This document shows positions 50,019-62,267 of a stretch of DNA of 64,000 bases, piece by piece. The stretch covers positions 53,021,676-53,085,675 of the forward strand of contig CM049316.1 of NCBI GenBank assembly GCA_026874595.1. The letters are read 5' to 3'. The DNA is from Sipunculus nudus. Taxonomy: Eukaryota; Annelida; Sipuncula; Golfingiida; Sipunculidae. The notes under the pieces are model-generated. The model saw only the letters and a program-made list of their open reading frames with translations, did not search any database and was not told the DNA's origin. The translations under genes and the position numbers were made by a program. Numbering within the stretch: the first letter of the stretch is position 1; every line of letters starts with the position of its first letter.

Positions 50019-51821
50019 CTAGGTTTTAAAATATTTCAGAGTGAATTTGTTTTGATGGCGGCACTTGGAGAGAATTTCAGCTCTTGAGTACAACAATGAT
50101 CCAGGGGGGCCGTTGCTACAAGTAGCTTTTCAAACAAGCAGAGATCACACTTCCAGGTCTCACAGAAGTAAGGTGCTGCCTTGGCAGGTATTTCCCTAGA
50201 CAGAGTATCCGTCTTCACTGGGGAGGCTTACCAAGTAGGCTAGTATTTCCCAGGAGAGCTTTTAATTGATATTGTTGTCTTTTAGTGACCAAATGTGTTT
50301 AGACAGTTCAGTATTTTTACCGTGGGACCGTTACGAAAGGATTGCTTGTGGTTATTTTATCTTGTCTTGAGTACACCCTATGCAGTGTTTCTCGTCATTG
50401 TCTGTTTTAACTGTTGCCTTATAGACAATGCATCTCAGCTGACACTGACCATTCATAGGACATTCGTCTTTTTTACGGCAGTTACATTGTTTTTGAGGTA
50501 CATTCACAGCATTTTCAGTATTTAAAACCTTCATATTATGTTTGCTGATCAAGTTAGACATGTTGGGTAGACAGCTATAGCTAATTTTCAAATTGTTCCT
50601 GTTGAATAACCTGTGGTACCTGTGATGTTTAGGGAAGTGTTTTTCAACTAGTTTCATGAATTGTCTGCCAATGTTGGTTTTTACATGACGGCTGTAGGGG
50701 GATTGAACCATATTATTTTCCTTTTCCTGTTTCTTTTGCTTTTCACTGTGGGCTCAACATATTTTAAGCTTTCTGAGAACCCGCTTTTCGCTAAAGCTTT
50801 GTCGTACATGGGTTTGGCTTTCATAAATAGCTCTTCATTGCAGGAGTTGTCCATATGATTGTGCGTGGATATAGAGCGGGTCATTGTTCGGTTTTCTGTA
50901 AGGGTAGAAGATGTCATTTTGGAGGTCAAATGTTACGTCTAAGAAATCTGTGCAGGTCAGGTTACTTTCAATAGTTATTTTTAACCCAACATTGGAAAAG
51001 AGTTTGATCGTTTTCTTACGGGTGCTGTCTGCTTTGGGTCCAGACATGTTGGGGAAACAACCTAAACCGTCATCTCGATGCAGGCCTAGAGCATTTTCAC
51101 CAAATTCCTTATTCAACATATCTAGGATGTATAAATCAACAATTTCGCATACTTCAGCGCCATCAAAACTGCACATGGTGACGTCAAAACTAGTATGATC
51201 TTTTTTCACCCAGGTGTTACCGTTGCTAAACAGTAAGATTTTCCTGCTGTGCAGGATGGTTTTGATAACATCCTCTGGAATGGAGACCATGGTTTTGGCA
51301 AATATGAGGGCTTTCATAAGTAGATCTTCTGTGATCGAGGGGTAAAAGTCAACGATATCAAACTTTATGAACTTAGATTTTTGTTTCAGCTTCAATTTCT
51401 TGAACCAAGATATTACCTGTGCAGTATTTTGCCACTGGTTGAGTTTGGTTTTCAGTCTCAGCTGGCTATTAACTTTTTTCCAAGTGCTTTTTGCTGATGA
51501 TACCTATTTCAGATTTTGCTAGATTTATCAATCTGCACTTTGGGTTTTATTCAAAATTATCCTTGTGGTAAAAGTAATTTAGGCATTGCGCTCGGCCATG
51601 ACTTCGATGCGATTTGCTAGGTTAAGGGAACCGGCTATTTCTTTGGCTTCTGTATTGATATTTTTACAGATATTTTTGTCTGCTTTTTTGTATGTCTTAG
51701 TGATGTTTTCTGTTAGATGTTTATTGTAGCATTCTTTCGGCATACTGTACAATTTGGTGGTCTTATCTGCCTGTACTAGGAGATTGTCAGATTGTCTGCC
51801 TGTCTTGATGTCATTGGCCAT
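50019..51821 (-). pseudogene. Penelope-like retroelement (RT + GIY-YIG), decayed
   Basis: Minus strand, one protein spread over several frames. From the N-terminus: MANDIKTGRQSDNLLVQADK and ENITKTYKKADKNI (51,821-51,579); NPKCRLINLAKSEIG and LKTKLNQWQN (about 51,560-51,400); RT core KFIKFDIVDFYPSI, LHRDDGLG (catalytic Asp pair), and TDFLDVTFDL with YPYRKPNNDPLYIH (51,395-50,870). Next come EELFMKAKPMYDKALAKSGF and RKIIWFNPP (to 50,690), then KLVEKHFPKHHRYHRLFNRN and ISYSCLPNMSN, CNCRKKDECP, and a GIY-YIG start CIVYKATV with HCIG in place of YIG. After more frameshifts NHKQSFRN, LKDNNI and a CRHQNKFTLKYF ending precede TAG at 50,019. The domain order (RT then endonuclease) is that of endonuclease-bearing Penelope-like elements. 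It is clearly inactive. Confidence 0.85.
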
Positions 51822-52109
51822 TTATCTCTGGAATGCATTGTGTGAGTGCTGGAATTTTTAATTAAGACCATAATATGAATATAATTAAGATTTGATAAAT
51901 ATAATATACATGCATGTTGACATTTTCACAAATATATAACAATATATTAAATAATCCTAACTTATTCTTTAAAATATATCTGTAGTTTATTCATGATCAG
52001 ATTGTATATACAGACAAAACATCTTGGAGTTTTTTTCCTTTGTTATACACAATTCCATATGCATTATTAACACTTGTTAAAATTTAGGAATCACTGTGGA
52101 GTAACTTAC

Positions 52110-52207
52110 CATGTTATAATCGTCAGCCCTTTTCAAAAGAAAAATCCTTTCTTCTTTTCTTTAGCACTCTTGTAGGCCTATGCTTGTCAAGCAGATGTAT
52201 CTCAATA
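52110..52207 (-). other. exon-like segment, copy B
   Basis: Minus strand: acceptor TTTCTCTGTGCAG, donor CATG/GTAAGTTA, 98 bp. It aligns at both ends with copy A (AGATGTATC, GCAxAGAGAAAGxxTGGAT and ACTGTGGAxTxAxTTACC on the plus strand) but is diverged in the middle. Copies A and B flank the Penelope-like element. Confidence 0.35.
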
Positions 52208-52269
52208 CTGCACAGAGAAAGATTGGATGGCTCACTTTATTCTACGCTCGGTATTAATAAGTCAAAATT

Positions 52270-53051
52270 ACATTAATAGTTTAATATTAGTTAATAAATT
52301 TTCCATTGAATATGCACTAAACAACAGAATTACCAGTACCAGATCATTCAAAATAAGGCCACATTTGATTAATTTTTCGTCGGTGTTACATCCGGTACAT
52401 CATGTGTTTAACGTTTTAATAAACAAAAAGATATCCACGAAATCGGTAAGAAAGACATAATATCATCGCTTTTGGTTCAGTTTCACAACCAGATGGTCCA
52501 TTTTCTGCAGAATTTAGACGGATAACTTTTCTTATTTCCCTTGGATGCTAGCCAGGATATTGCAAATGGCGACGCCCAGGGGCCCACTTTTGGCTACTTC
52601 CGGCTAACATACATAGCCGATGTATGTTAAATGAATTGTCGAACAATTTAAAGTTACGGCTAAGGATAGGGTAATAGGCCTACTGTGAACCAAAAAGGGT
52701 GCTGTGTATATGTTCTTACAGTCATCTTGCTTGTGCAGTTTGAATCACTGAAGCCGATTGATTTTGTTTGGTCTCTGTTTTGATCAATTTTAAGCGGTCA
52801 TTTCCCTTTTACAATACTGGAAGTTCTGTTTCTAATTCTACATGGCCGGTATTACTATGAACTTGAATTCCTCATGGCTGCAATGATTTCATGCATTACT
52901 AGTACTGTACTAGCGTGTTTATCACCGGCCTGCAGGGCCTATCCATAATAACTTTAAGTGTTCCTTAATTTGCAGGAACAAACTAATTTAGTACATTAGG
53001 TCGTTGGAAGGTAATATCTAGACAGATAACCTCAACATTATTCAGATGAAA

Positions 53052-53089
<38 letters not shown>

Positions 53090-53170
53090 TACTGCCCGCT
53101 CGACCGTTGACATCGTAGTTCAAATACACGGCGCATGCGCAGCCTTATCACCGGGTCATCCGGGCACGAC
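52270..53170. other. intergenic, nothing assigned
   Basis: AT-rich with a (TA)n run at 53,054-53,087. No exon or element recognised. Confidence 0.5.
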
Positions 53171-53174
53171 ACGG

Positions 53175-53338
53175 TTTCCATCTGGAACCCTGTTATAGGT
53201 TATGATCAAGGCACGAACCTTCAAGTGCCAGATGGAACCGTTTTATTGAGAAAATGGTTCTAGATAGAACCATGGTTCTAGATAGAACCATATGGGTTCT
53301 TAAAGGAACCATCAAGAACCCTTTTTTTCTTAGAGTGT
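53175..53338. mobile_element. GGGTTC-rich MITE-like element, copy 2 (inverted)
   Basis: GGTTCTAGATAGAACCATGG-type inverted motifs, ending AAGAACCCTTTTTTTCTTAG then AGTGTGTG. Its reverse complement starts ACACTCTAAGAAAAAAAGGG, matching the start of the element at 44,171 with one or two differences. Confidence 0.55.
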
Positions 53339-53344
53339 GTGAAG

Positions 53345-53700
53345 ACCAAATGTCATTTCTGTTTTACAGAATTATAGTTCATCCCAATCTTTTATAGATA
53401 TAGATAAAATGTTAGATTAGTTGGAATACCCAGCTGTGGAGAATAGGGCATATATTGGGTTGTTGTGGATGGATAGGTAGAGATCCATGTTTGTCGTATG
53501 ACAGTTATAAGAAGTCTATATAGTTATGTTTTGTGTTTATTTCACAAATCGCCATTTTCTTTACCATGTATTTATTATTATTATTATTTACCATGTACAC
53601 AATACAAATCCAACAACAGACATTGAGAAAATGTGCTTAATAACTGACACATTATGCAAATATTGCATAATTGTGCATAATATAGATAAAAGCAGTAAAA

Positions 53701-53745
<45 letters not shown>

Positions 53746-55355
53746 CTCAATTCGGAAAAAAAAACATTTAATTAATTGATTTAAGTTTCAATAAAACTTG
53801 TTTTGTTTGGCACTCTTTGGAAAATATAAAAAAGGCATATATACAAAGGCTTGCACTCACAGTTTGGTCATTTTGACATGAGATTTACCGACAAAAACAC
53901 TTATCACTGTCCATGTAGACTGGCATGCATTGAAAGTTAGTAATACTTATATAAAAATGTCTTGGATCCGAGGCACAAATTGATGTAATTGAAAGGTTGT
54001 GTCATAATCATACTGTAACAAGTCTAACGTTATGCTGCTGACCAAAGTATTTGTCCAACCAAGATTTGTGTGTATTGGTCCTCTTCATATATCTTTATCA
54101 ATGTTTATACAGCCCCTCATAGATACAAAAAAGACAAACATTTTCACAAGTTGGTAAAGATCCTGACGATGTAGCTGTGGCCCTCTGTGGGCCGGCACAA
54201 CACGCATGACGATATGCATACCGTGATGCAGAGTTATAAGATCACGTTTGTATAGCTGCACAAACAAGGCTTTCGACAAATATATGATCATAAATGACAT
54301 GTTTGTTCTTTTCTACCTAGTACGGATTCATAAATTTTACTGTTGTAGTCCCATAAGTCTGTACATGTTTATAGTTCCCGACGTTTTTGCTTTATAACCA
54401 AGGTGAATGAGTACAGTGGTCCAAAGTACGGGACAAAAAGTAGGACCCTTCACGGACTGAACCCACACATCGCAACTAAGGATTCGAGTTGCAAGGGGTT
54501 ATCTATATTGATAATTGTATCCATGCCTAATGAAAGCACAGTTCCTGTCTGAAAATGAAGGATGCATCTTGTCCGGCATCACAAGAAATGCGAAAAAGCC
54601 AAAAATACACTTGCATTGGATGGGAACAGTGGCGTCAATTTATCTTCCGGGGGCGGGAGGTGGTGATGGGGGTGACTCGCATACACACACATACACACAC
54701 ACACAAACACACACACACATATATATATACCATTTTAGCATCTGTATTATGACATATTTCAAATATATTGACATCTGTATGGCACATTTTAAATATATAT
54801 ATATACTTAATCACATTTCAAATATATTATAATTAATGCTAGGTTTTAGAAAATAAGGTACTGTGTTTGCTGTTTAAAATATTAAATAATTCTAAACCAG
54901 GTTTAGATATAATATAGTCCATAGTGTATTCCAATCCTTGAATAGTGGGGGGGGGGGGGGGGTGATAACATTTACCATCCCCCTTGCTAAAATAAAGAGG
55001 GGGGGGGGGTTTCCCCCAGTCCCCCACCTTTTCTGACGCCTCTGGATGGGATAATCTAGGCCCCGTACCAGGATCTTGGTGGGTGTATGCGGTATAAGCG
55101 GCAGATGCAAGGTGTTGGGTAAATGGATTTACTTCAACGGAGAGCCGTTTATGCCCATTCTCCGCAATCAAGGCATTTGATAAACTAACATAAACTGGTA
55201 GAGGTTATTGGAATCCTACGGTTAACTTTAAATGGTCCCAAGCCAATAAAAATGGAATTAAAATAAAATAATATGACATTACCAGTATGTCATCATGGGC
55301 AAATGACACATATCTGTAAGATGTTTTAATCAATGTGCGTGTCATTTCCATTCTG
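53345..55355. other. intergenic with microsatellites and G runs
   Basis: (TA)n at 53,703-53,742, (CA)n/(TA)n at 54,684-54,729, and G runs of 15 or more at 54,947 and 11 at 55,001. No gene; the proline-rich minus-strand ORFs near 54,840-55,171 come from the G runs. Confidence 0.5.
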
Positions 55356-55359
55356 CTAT

Positions 55360-55650
55360 ATACACAAATATTTTCCTATACGTCTAAAGTCCACACAGAA
55401 TTACCTATACGTCGAATCTTCACACAGATTTACCTATACGTCTAATCTCCACACAGACTTACCTATACGTCGAAAGTCCACACAGATTTACCTATATGTC
55501 TAATATCCACACAGATTTACCTATACGTCGAATCTTCACACAGATTTACCTATACGTCTAATCTCCACACATACTTACCTATACGTCTAAAGTCCACACA
55601 GATTTACCTATATGTCTTATATCCACACAGATTTACCTATAAGTCCAATC
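55360..55650. repeat. 29-bp minisatellite
   Basis: About ten units around ACCTATACGTCTAATCTCCA then CACAGATTT, with TCGAA / TCTAA variants. The minus strand of each unit reads AAATCTGTGTGGA, then a pyrimidine-poor tract, then TAGGTAA (the donor-like GGTAA recurs every unit). Confidence 0.92.
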
Positions 55651-55659
55651 ATTATAAGG

Positions 55660-56950
55660 CACTACATGCATCAACATGTGTAATTTCCAAGGACAAATAA
55701 TCTCAAAACATATATAGTGTAATTTCAAAAATAAATGTTACATATGATATCCATCCACCCAAATTTAGTTATGGCCTCACCCAGTACCACATGACCGACA
55801 GAAAACAACACAATAAAGATATTTATGAAAATAAAGCATTACTTTCTTATTTCCATAACATATTTTCTTGAAATACGTTTTCTTCATTCAACACCAGCAA
55901 CAAAAACAAAACGATAGATTTTCCGGCAAATATTGCCTTTGATGCTATCTGTTATAAGGCTGTACCATGTCACCTCTTTCTATAGAAACCAATTTCTTGG
56001 CGTGCCCAAAGTTTTGCTCCAAAACAGAATATTTATTTCCCATTTTCCAATGATTGTTCAGCTACGTCATTGTATTTATCAAAGTTTCACGGATACTATG
56101 CCTAGGTCATTTCCGCATGACAGAATTTTCCCAGTTTTCTCATTTATCGTTCACCTTTGATCTGTCTTACGTGTGTGTAAATCCATACGTCAATTTAGGC
56201 TGAAATCACACAAAGCCCACATATGGTTTGATGTATCGGCATTTCAATATATTTTAGATGACTACATCTCTTACAAAAGACAAAAGTAGTGCCATCTACA
56301 ATCGTTTTTTGGTTAAAATTATTGACAGTATTTTTTAGTATGGGCCTAAAATTTTACTTAAAAGTCCGTGCTTCTTGGATAGCGTTCTCGTACACTAGAC
56401 TGGTGGCGCTATATATATACTACTGTTTCACGCAGCATACATCCATGCACATATCACAGGGGTTGTTCGATATATTGGCCAGAAATGTTCTCGTATTCAA
56501 GAATTGTGGTTCCAGCCACAATATTTTGGCAAAGCGTACATTCATGCACATATATTAGTAGTGGTGTGACATATGGCTTCATAGTTTGCATATCTATAAA
56601 TATTGGATATATTGATCTCGTACACAGGACTTGTGGCGTCACTTGGAATTGCTTTTGAGTGGCCTCGATCTGTTCGTCCATTCTGAGTGATACGTTTCAT
56701 GAAGGGTTTGATATAGTGGCCTGTAATGTTGCATGTTGAGAGCTTTCTCAAAACAAGACTGAGAGCGCCCCTAACAATTGATTTCCTAAGCTTCAGTCCG
56801 TGGAGTATTTTTTTAGGGGGGGTAGAAATCACGGTAGCTGATTCTCATTCAACTAAGTCACCGATATCTACGGAGTATGAATTGCGGCGCCACCTATGTC
56901 ACATGTCAATAGGTCACAAAGCAAGACCTATTCAAAAGGTTGCATTGTTT
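55660..56950. other. intergenic with TGGCGC-type repeat remnants
   Basis: Fragments AGACTGGTGGCGCTAT (56,397), GACTTGTGGCGTCACTTGG (56,629) and TGCGGCGCCACCTATG (56,882) suggest old copies of the dispersed family seen at 25,405 and 34,846. No convincing exon. Confidence 0.4.
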
Positions 56951-56954
56951 GTGA

Positions 56955-58165
56955 ATACTTCGGTGATGAATGTTTGAGTGGACTTCCTGGTGATGAATAT
57001 TTAAGTGGACTTCCTGGTGATGAATGTTTGAGTGGACTTACTGGTGATGAATCTTTTAATGAACTTCATGGTGATGAATGATTGAGTGAATTTCCTGGTG
57101 ATGAATGCTTTATCTGTCTTCCTGGTGATGAATGTTTGGTGTACTTTTTGGTTATGAATGTTTTACCTAGCTTACTGGTGATGAATCTTTTAATGGACTT
57201 CCTGTTGATGACTGTTTTATCTGTCTTACTGTTGATGAATTTTTTAATGGACTTCCTGTTGATGAATGCTTTATCTGGCTTCTTGGTGATGAATGTTTGG
57301 TGTACTATTTGGTTATGATTGATTTACCTAGCTTACTGGTGATGAATCTTTTAATGGACTGCCTGTCGATGAATGCTTTATCTGTCTCGTATTTTTTTGT
57401 TATGAATGATTTACCTAGCTTCCTGGTGGTGAAACTTTTTATGGACTTCCTGATGATGAATGTTTGAGTGGACTTCCTGTTGAAGAACGTTTTATCTAGC
57501 TTCCTGGTGGTGAATCTTTTTATGGAATTCCTGGTGATTAATGTAAAACTGGACATCCTGGTGATCAATATTTTATTGACCTTCCTGGTGATGAATGTTA
57601 ACAGAGAATGGCTGTTGATGAATATTTTAGTGGACATCCTGGTGATGAATGTTTGAGTGGACTCCTGATGATGAATGCTTTCTCTGGCTTCCTGGTGATG
57701 AATGTTTGGTGAACTTTTTGGTTATGAATGTGTTTTTTTTTCTAGCTTACTGGTGGAGAATCTTTTAATGGACTTCCTGTTGAAGAATGTTTTATCTAGC
57801 TTCCTGGTGGTGAATCTTTTTATGGAATTCCTGGTGATGAATATTTGAGTGGACTTCCTGGTGATCAATATTTTATTTACCTTCCTGGTGATGAATGTTA
57901 ACAGAGAATGGCTGTTGATGAATATTTTAGTGGACATCCTTGTGATGAATGTTTGAGTGGACTTACTGGTGTTTAATGATTTACTAGATTTCTTGGTGAT
58001 GAATTTTTTAGTGGACTTCCTGGTGATGAAAGTTTTACTGGAATTCCTGGTGTTGAATATTTTACTTCACTTTCTGGTGATGAATGTTTTAGTGGACTTC
58101 CTGATAAATAATAATTTACTGGACTTCCTGATGAATAATATTTACTGGACGTCCTGTTTTAGTTA
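56955..58165. repeat. 27-bp minisatellite with ~300-bp higher-order repeat
   Basis: About 45 diverged units of CTTCCTGGTGATGAATGTTT + TAGTGGA. The 27-bp period keeps frames (LPGDECLSG repeats on plus, ITRKSIKSF on minus), but indels break every frame within ~300 bp. A larger block (GAAGAAYGTTTTATCTAGCT through the CAGAGAATGGCTGTTGATGA unit) recurs 300 bp apart at about 57,481 and 57,781. Confidence 0.9.
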
Positions 58166-58480
58166 TGAATATGTCAACCAAATTTATTATATTTCTTTTT
58201 CTAAAATTCTTGGAAATTGCAGGTAACTTTTCAGAAATGAAGATTTGCAATGTAAAATAATACACTTTTAATTCTACTGCACTGTATGTGCCATAAACTA
58301 AAATCTATGAAATTATACATCAGTTGAGAATTTTAGATCCTAAAAATAAGGCTTAATATTGACGGAAGTAAGGAAAAAAGAGAAGCCACCGGTTTTGTAT
58401 ACCGGTGTAGTACCGGTCACGTCTGGGGAGCGTGTGCCAAATGTCTTCGCATGGACCTGGGTCATAATCTCTCTGTTGTC
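58166..58480. other. spacer
   Basis: No feature seen apart from an ACCGGT-rich patch (58,390-58,418) just upstream of the possible promoter at 58,487. Confidence 0.45.
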
Positions 58481-58486
58481 ACCCTG

Positions 58487-58843
58487 TTTATATAGAATGC
58501 TCACCAAAGCCATCAACCAAGGCCCGGGATGAAGCCCTTTCTGTTGTATTATTGGTTGTTGACATTAATTAATGTCGTGTTCTGCCTCCGGCTTGTGGTA
58601 TCCATGCTTATAACAACAGGACTGATCGTGACTTTACGCCCTGGACATCTGTTATTGTTCCCCAAAGCTTTGATGTGGCGTCCGATTCAAAGTGAAGATT
58701 TGTCGGCCAACATCGAAGAAATATTTAAAGTTGATTCACAGCAGTGAAAGCGTGTTGGACAACAGTGGGATGAAACTAAGTGTGTGTTGGCTCTGATATA
58801 AAAGACACTTCAAGCACCCACCGCGGGCTGCTTTCTCAATAAA
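58487..58843 (+). CDS. possible single-exon small gene (ORF 58,529-58,747)
   Basis: TTTATATAG at 58,487 lies about 40 bp before an ATG (58,529, G at -3). The 72-codon ORF ends TGA at 58,747, and AATAAA follows at 58,838, giving the order promoter, ORF, poly(A) signal. The product starts MKPFLLYYWLLTLINVVFCL, a strong hydrophobic signal or membrane segment, with a second hydrophobic run and then a polar tail ENIEEIFKVDSQQ-like. No family is recognised. It may be a chance assembly or a transposon remnant. Confidence 0.25.
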
Positions 58844-58870
58844 CCTTCACAGGTGCGAAAATTAAAATAA

Positions 58871-59101
58871 ATGGCCGAGCTGCTTGTTTGTGAAGGATGC
58901 AAAAGGACTTGGACAAGGCCCAGGAGAAAGCTTCAGCATCGGAATTGTAAGGCAAGGATTATTTGTGAGCAGAATAAATGTGACCTTCACAAGTCTTGTC
59001 AACAGACCTGTTGTTTGGGCTTCACCACGCCGGCCACAGTAAGTAAAACGTGCAGATCCCGGAAGAGCTGCGGAATGTCAGTGTTAGAGGCAACGTGTTA
59101 A
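58871..59101 (+). CDS. possible Cys-rich small ORF or exon
   Basis: 76 codons starting MAELLVCEGCKRTWTRPRRK with about eleven Cys, including CEGC and QQTCC. The spacing suggests metal binding but matches no finger I know. A good donor GTAAGT at 59,039 lies inside, so only the first 56 codons might be exon. It starts 28 bp after the AATAAA of the preceding candidate. Confidence 0.22.
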   Translation: MAELLVCEGCKRTWTRPRRKLQHRNCKARIICEQNKCDLHKSCQQTCCLGFTTPATVSKTCRSRKSCGMSVLEATC

Positions 59102-59226
59102 CGTTAGGAATACATTTTGGAACTTCAAGTATATGCTTAAGTCTTAGGAAAAACACTCATTTTCTGGAATTGAATGATAATTTATTTCAAGATTTACTGA
59201 AGGGTTTCGTTGGGCGAATGCAGAAA

Positions 59227-59227
<1 letters not shown>

Positions 59228-59301
<74 letters not shown>
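59228..59301. repeat. (TA)n microsatellite
   Basis: About 74 bp of uninterrupted TA. Confidence 0.95.
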
Positions 59302-59303
<2 letters not shown>

Positions 59304-59315
59304 ATATACCAAATA

Positions 59316-59353
59316 CAGAAACCAAGTGACCTATAGGTCATGGCACTCAGCTG
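59316..59353 (+). repeat. dispersed repeat motif, copy 1
   Basis: AAACCAAGTGACCTATAGGTCATGGCACTCAGCTGAA-type sequence; see the copies at 59,570 and 63,865. It contains a GACCTATAGGTC palindrome. Confidence 0.6.
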
Positions 59354-59569
59354 AAATTGAATATGACTAAATATACACTTTAATGGTCTACATGAAAGAT
59401 ATAGGAACCTTCTTATGCATGCTCAAGGATTTGCAACAGTAAATCAGCATTTCAAGTATGTGACTTTAATAGACTTGTAAAATATATCTTTGGGAACGTA
59501 TGAAACCTTGTTAATGATAGTATTCGAAAAAAGTCTAAAGTCTGAAACCATTTAATGATTTTAATAGGG

Positions 59570-59606
59570 AAACAAGAGACCCATGGGTCACAGCGCTCGG
59601 CTGAAT
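59570..59606 (+). repeat. dispersed repeat motif, copy 2
   Basis: AAACAAGAGACCCATGGGTC followed by ACAGCGCTCGGCTGAA. Palindrome GACCCATGGGTC; about 250 bp from copy 1. Confidence 0.65.
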
Positions 59607-59609
59607 TTT

Positions 59610-62265
59610 TCTATTACATAAAAATATCAAAATCTGGTGGACAGAAAAGGAAAGAACTGTGTGTTCTTGATGTATTATTGCATGCACTTAATATGTAATT
59701 CCTGATGGTACAGCCATTTGGCAATATCATTAAATGTCTGTCCTGCATGTAAAGTTTCCTTTCTCTTAGTTCAAAATATATGTGATGTTGCTTGTGCTTC
59801 TACAATGATAGTACATGCTATAGAAGGGCATTTTTGTCTCTATAAGAGAAAAGGGCACCAAAGCTACTTAAAAATAATGTTTGATCTGCCTGATATGACT
59901 GTAGATATACTGACTCTGAAGTCATGATTCTCAAAAATTTATTTTTATGAATGTATAATATAAGCAAATATACATTTAACGGATTTTTAGTCACCAAAAG
60001 TGAAAAAAATTATCTCAACTGCATGACTGAAACAGGCATTAAAGATAAGATCACACAGTTACTATAAGGCAACACAGACAAATTAGAGGTGGTTCTGGAG
60101 CACCAACATATATACCTGACAAAGGTCTGTCTGCTTTGAGAGAAAACATCATGCTTCAAGTATTCAGTATAACTAGTCGCTAGTTCTCCCTTCAAAATTT
60201 ACCTTATGAGTTTCATTCAGAAGTCACAGATTTCCACTCCGTCAACAAATGTAAAAAAGCACACGATTGCAGGAAAATGTTTTAGGGCGGTGTATCATAC
60301 CATATCTTATACTGCCATATTATCAGAAGTAAATATATAACGGTATTTTTTACATTCTATGTTGCATCTGAAAAAAATTTAGATGGACAGAAAAATGGAC
60401 AGACAGAACTGATCACTTTATTTCCCTTTATGTTGATAAGGAAAATAATGATTTCAAGTTTTTAGTAATATAAAGAATATTTGCAATATAACAAATCTCA
60501 AAATCAAAGTTGAATAGGAATTTAGAGGTTCAAGTTGTATCATTATTTATTACCTTGCCCTTTATCATATCAAATTATGCCTACACATATATAGATTAAC
60601 TATTAAATCATAAAATGTTAAACTGAATTTAAATTAAAAAAATGTAACGATAAAATTTTTACAAAATTCAATAATTCGTGTTATTTCTTGGATCCGAATT
60701 CCAAAAAAAGTTTGTACTTCCAGTTTTCAGTTTATCGTACATGCTTAAGTTTATGACCTAAATTGAATTTTAACTCAAATAAAAGATAACGTAAATTAAA
60801 ATCAATGAAAAGTCTGTTTTTTTTTAAATCAGATAAACACTTGATTTGATGCGGGAGAAATAATATCATTCAGCTTATTGTTAAAGCGTCTCAACTGTAA
60901 TTTCATCTTTAATATATTCAATTGTACCCTGTTTAAAGGTACCTTATATGTTCCGGTCCGTAACTTATGTATTACTGACTTATTTCAAGCTAAAAAAATG
61001 TGTACAGATACCATTGTGCCAAGTATGAAGAAAAACAAACTAGAGGTTTTGGTATTAGACAGTCCTAAAATGTAGCAGTATATGTTTTCAATGGAAAATT
61101 GAATTTCCGTAATTTGTAAAGGGATAAAGTCGCATTGACCTAGTTTTGACTTTTTTATGAGACCTTCGAGACATCTTAGAGTATTTAATTTTTATTCGTA
61201 TATCCGATGGTTTGAAAACAAGGCACGCAATGTGCTGACGGAGATCGCTATAGCTCAGGTGACTAATAGTCAATTAAGCTAAAAATCAAAGCCAATGGAC
61301 CCCTACCCCCCCCCCCCCCCCGCCCGCTCCCCCACCGTGACCGCTTCTGATCTTAAAACCTATTTTAAGATGAGTTCATGCAGACAACACCGAACAGGCC
61401 TTCTATGAGGGCCTATAATGAAAAGACACGGGGAAAGTAAAACCGTAGTAATATACCAAACATTGAAAACTGATGTCAAATCAGCAACAGCATATATAGG
61501 CCAGTATACGAAGACCGTCAATGTCCGCTTTATGTGGCTACATCATCTGCTAGCAAAGAACCTTATTTACATTTACATTTACATTTTTGTTTATTATTTT
61601 ATATAATTAAGTGAGAAATTACATTAATACTGTTACAGTGAAACATCTCATTCTGGACATATATCCAAGAAGATATGTGAAATTATGAAAGTAGAATGAA
61701 ACATCCCGTTTTGGGAACTTAATGTTTTAGTCTTATGGTCATCATAGTAATTCACTTGATCATCATTAATTTGTAGAAAAGAAAATATGTTCATGATATT
61801 ATTTAAACCGGTATAACGCGAGTATTAGGGACGCGTGTGGAATTGCAATAGTGCAAGACCATACATATATGTATTGTACGCGTGAATACGGTTGACAGCT
61901 TCATGACATGTATTGATCATTATAATTATTTTTGAAGCTGTTGCTGTAATAAGAGAAATACATTTGAAATATAATAAAAATAAAAATGGATAAATGACAA
62001 ATCAATACGCAAACAAACTAATTAAATATCTTGACAGAATATACTTTTAAATGGCCATTTCACAGGCATCTGGTCCTAATAATTTAATAAAATCACAACT
62101 TTTAAAGGCTGTTTCATTTAGTGTTTTCATTTTTCACCAATGCTGGTCGAATCAAGGGGTCAAAATATTAAGTTAATCACTTAATAGTTTTGCAAGGTAA
62201 AATACGAGAACAATAATTTGTATTCATGTTTATATGTATTCAGGAGCAGTAAACTAATATATGAT
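59610..62265. other. AT-rich intergenic, nothing assigned
   Basis: No exon, RNA gene or element seen. A C16 run lies at 61,306. The many short ORFs have random composition. Confidence 0.5.
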
Positions 62266-62267
62266 GC

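Noticed and set aside
54839-55171. Proline-rich minus-strand ORFs
   Set aside because: The prolines come from homopolymer G runs; length and frame depend on uncertain run lengths.
57440-57480. Second hammerhead core (CTGATGATGAATG)
   Set aside because: It is a variant of the 27-bp array unit with no GAAA and no stems.
56896-58226. Gene with LPGDECLSG repeats
   Set aside because: The 27-bp tandem unit keeps frames locally, but every frame is broken and the minus strand is just as open.
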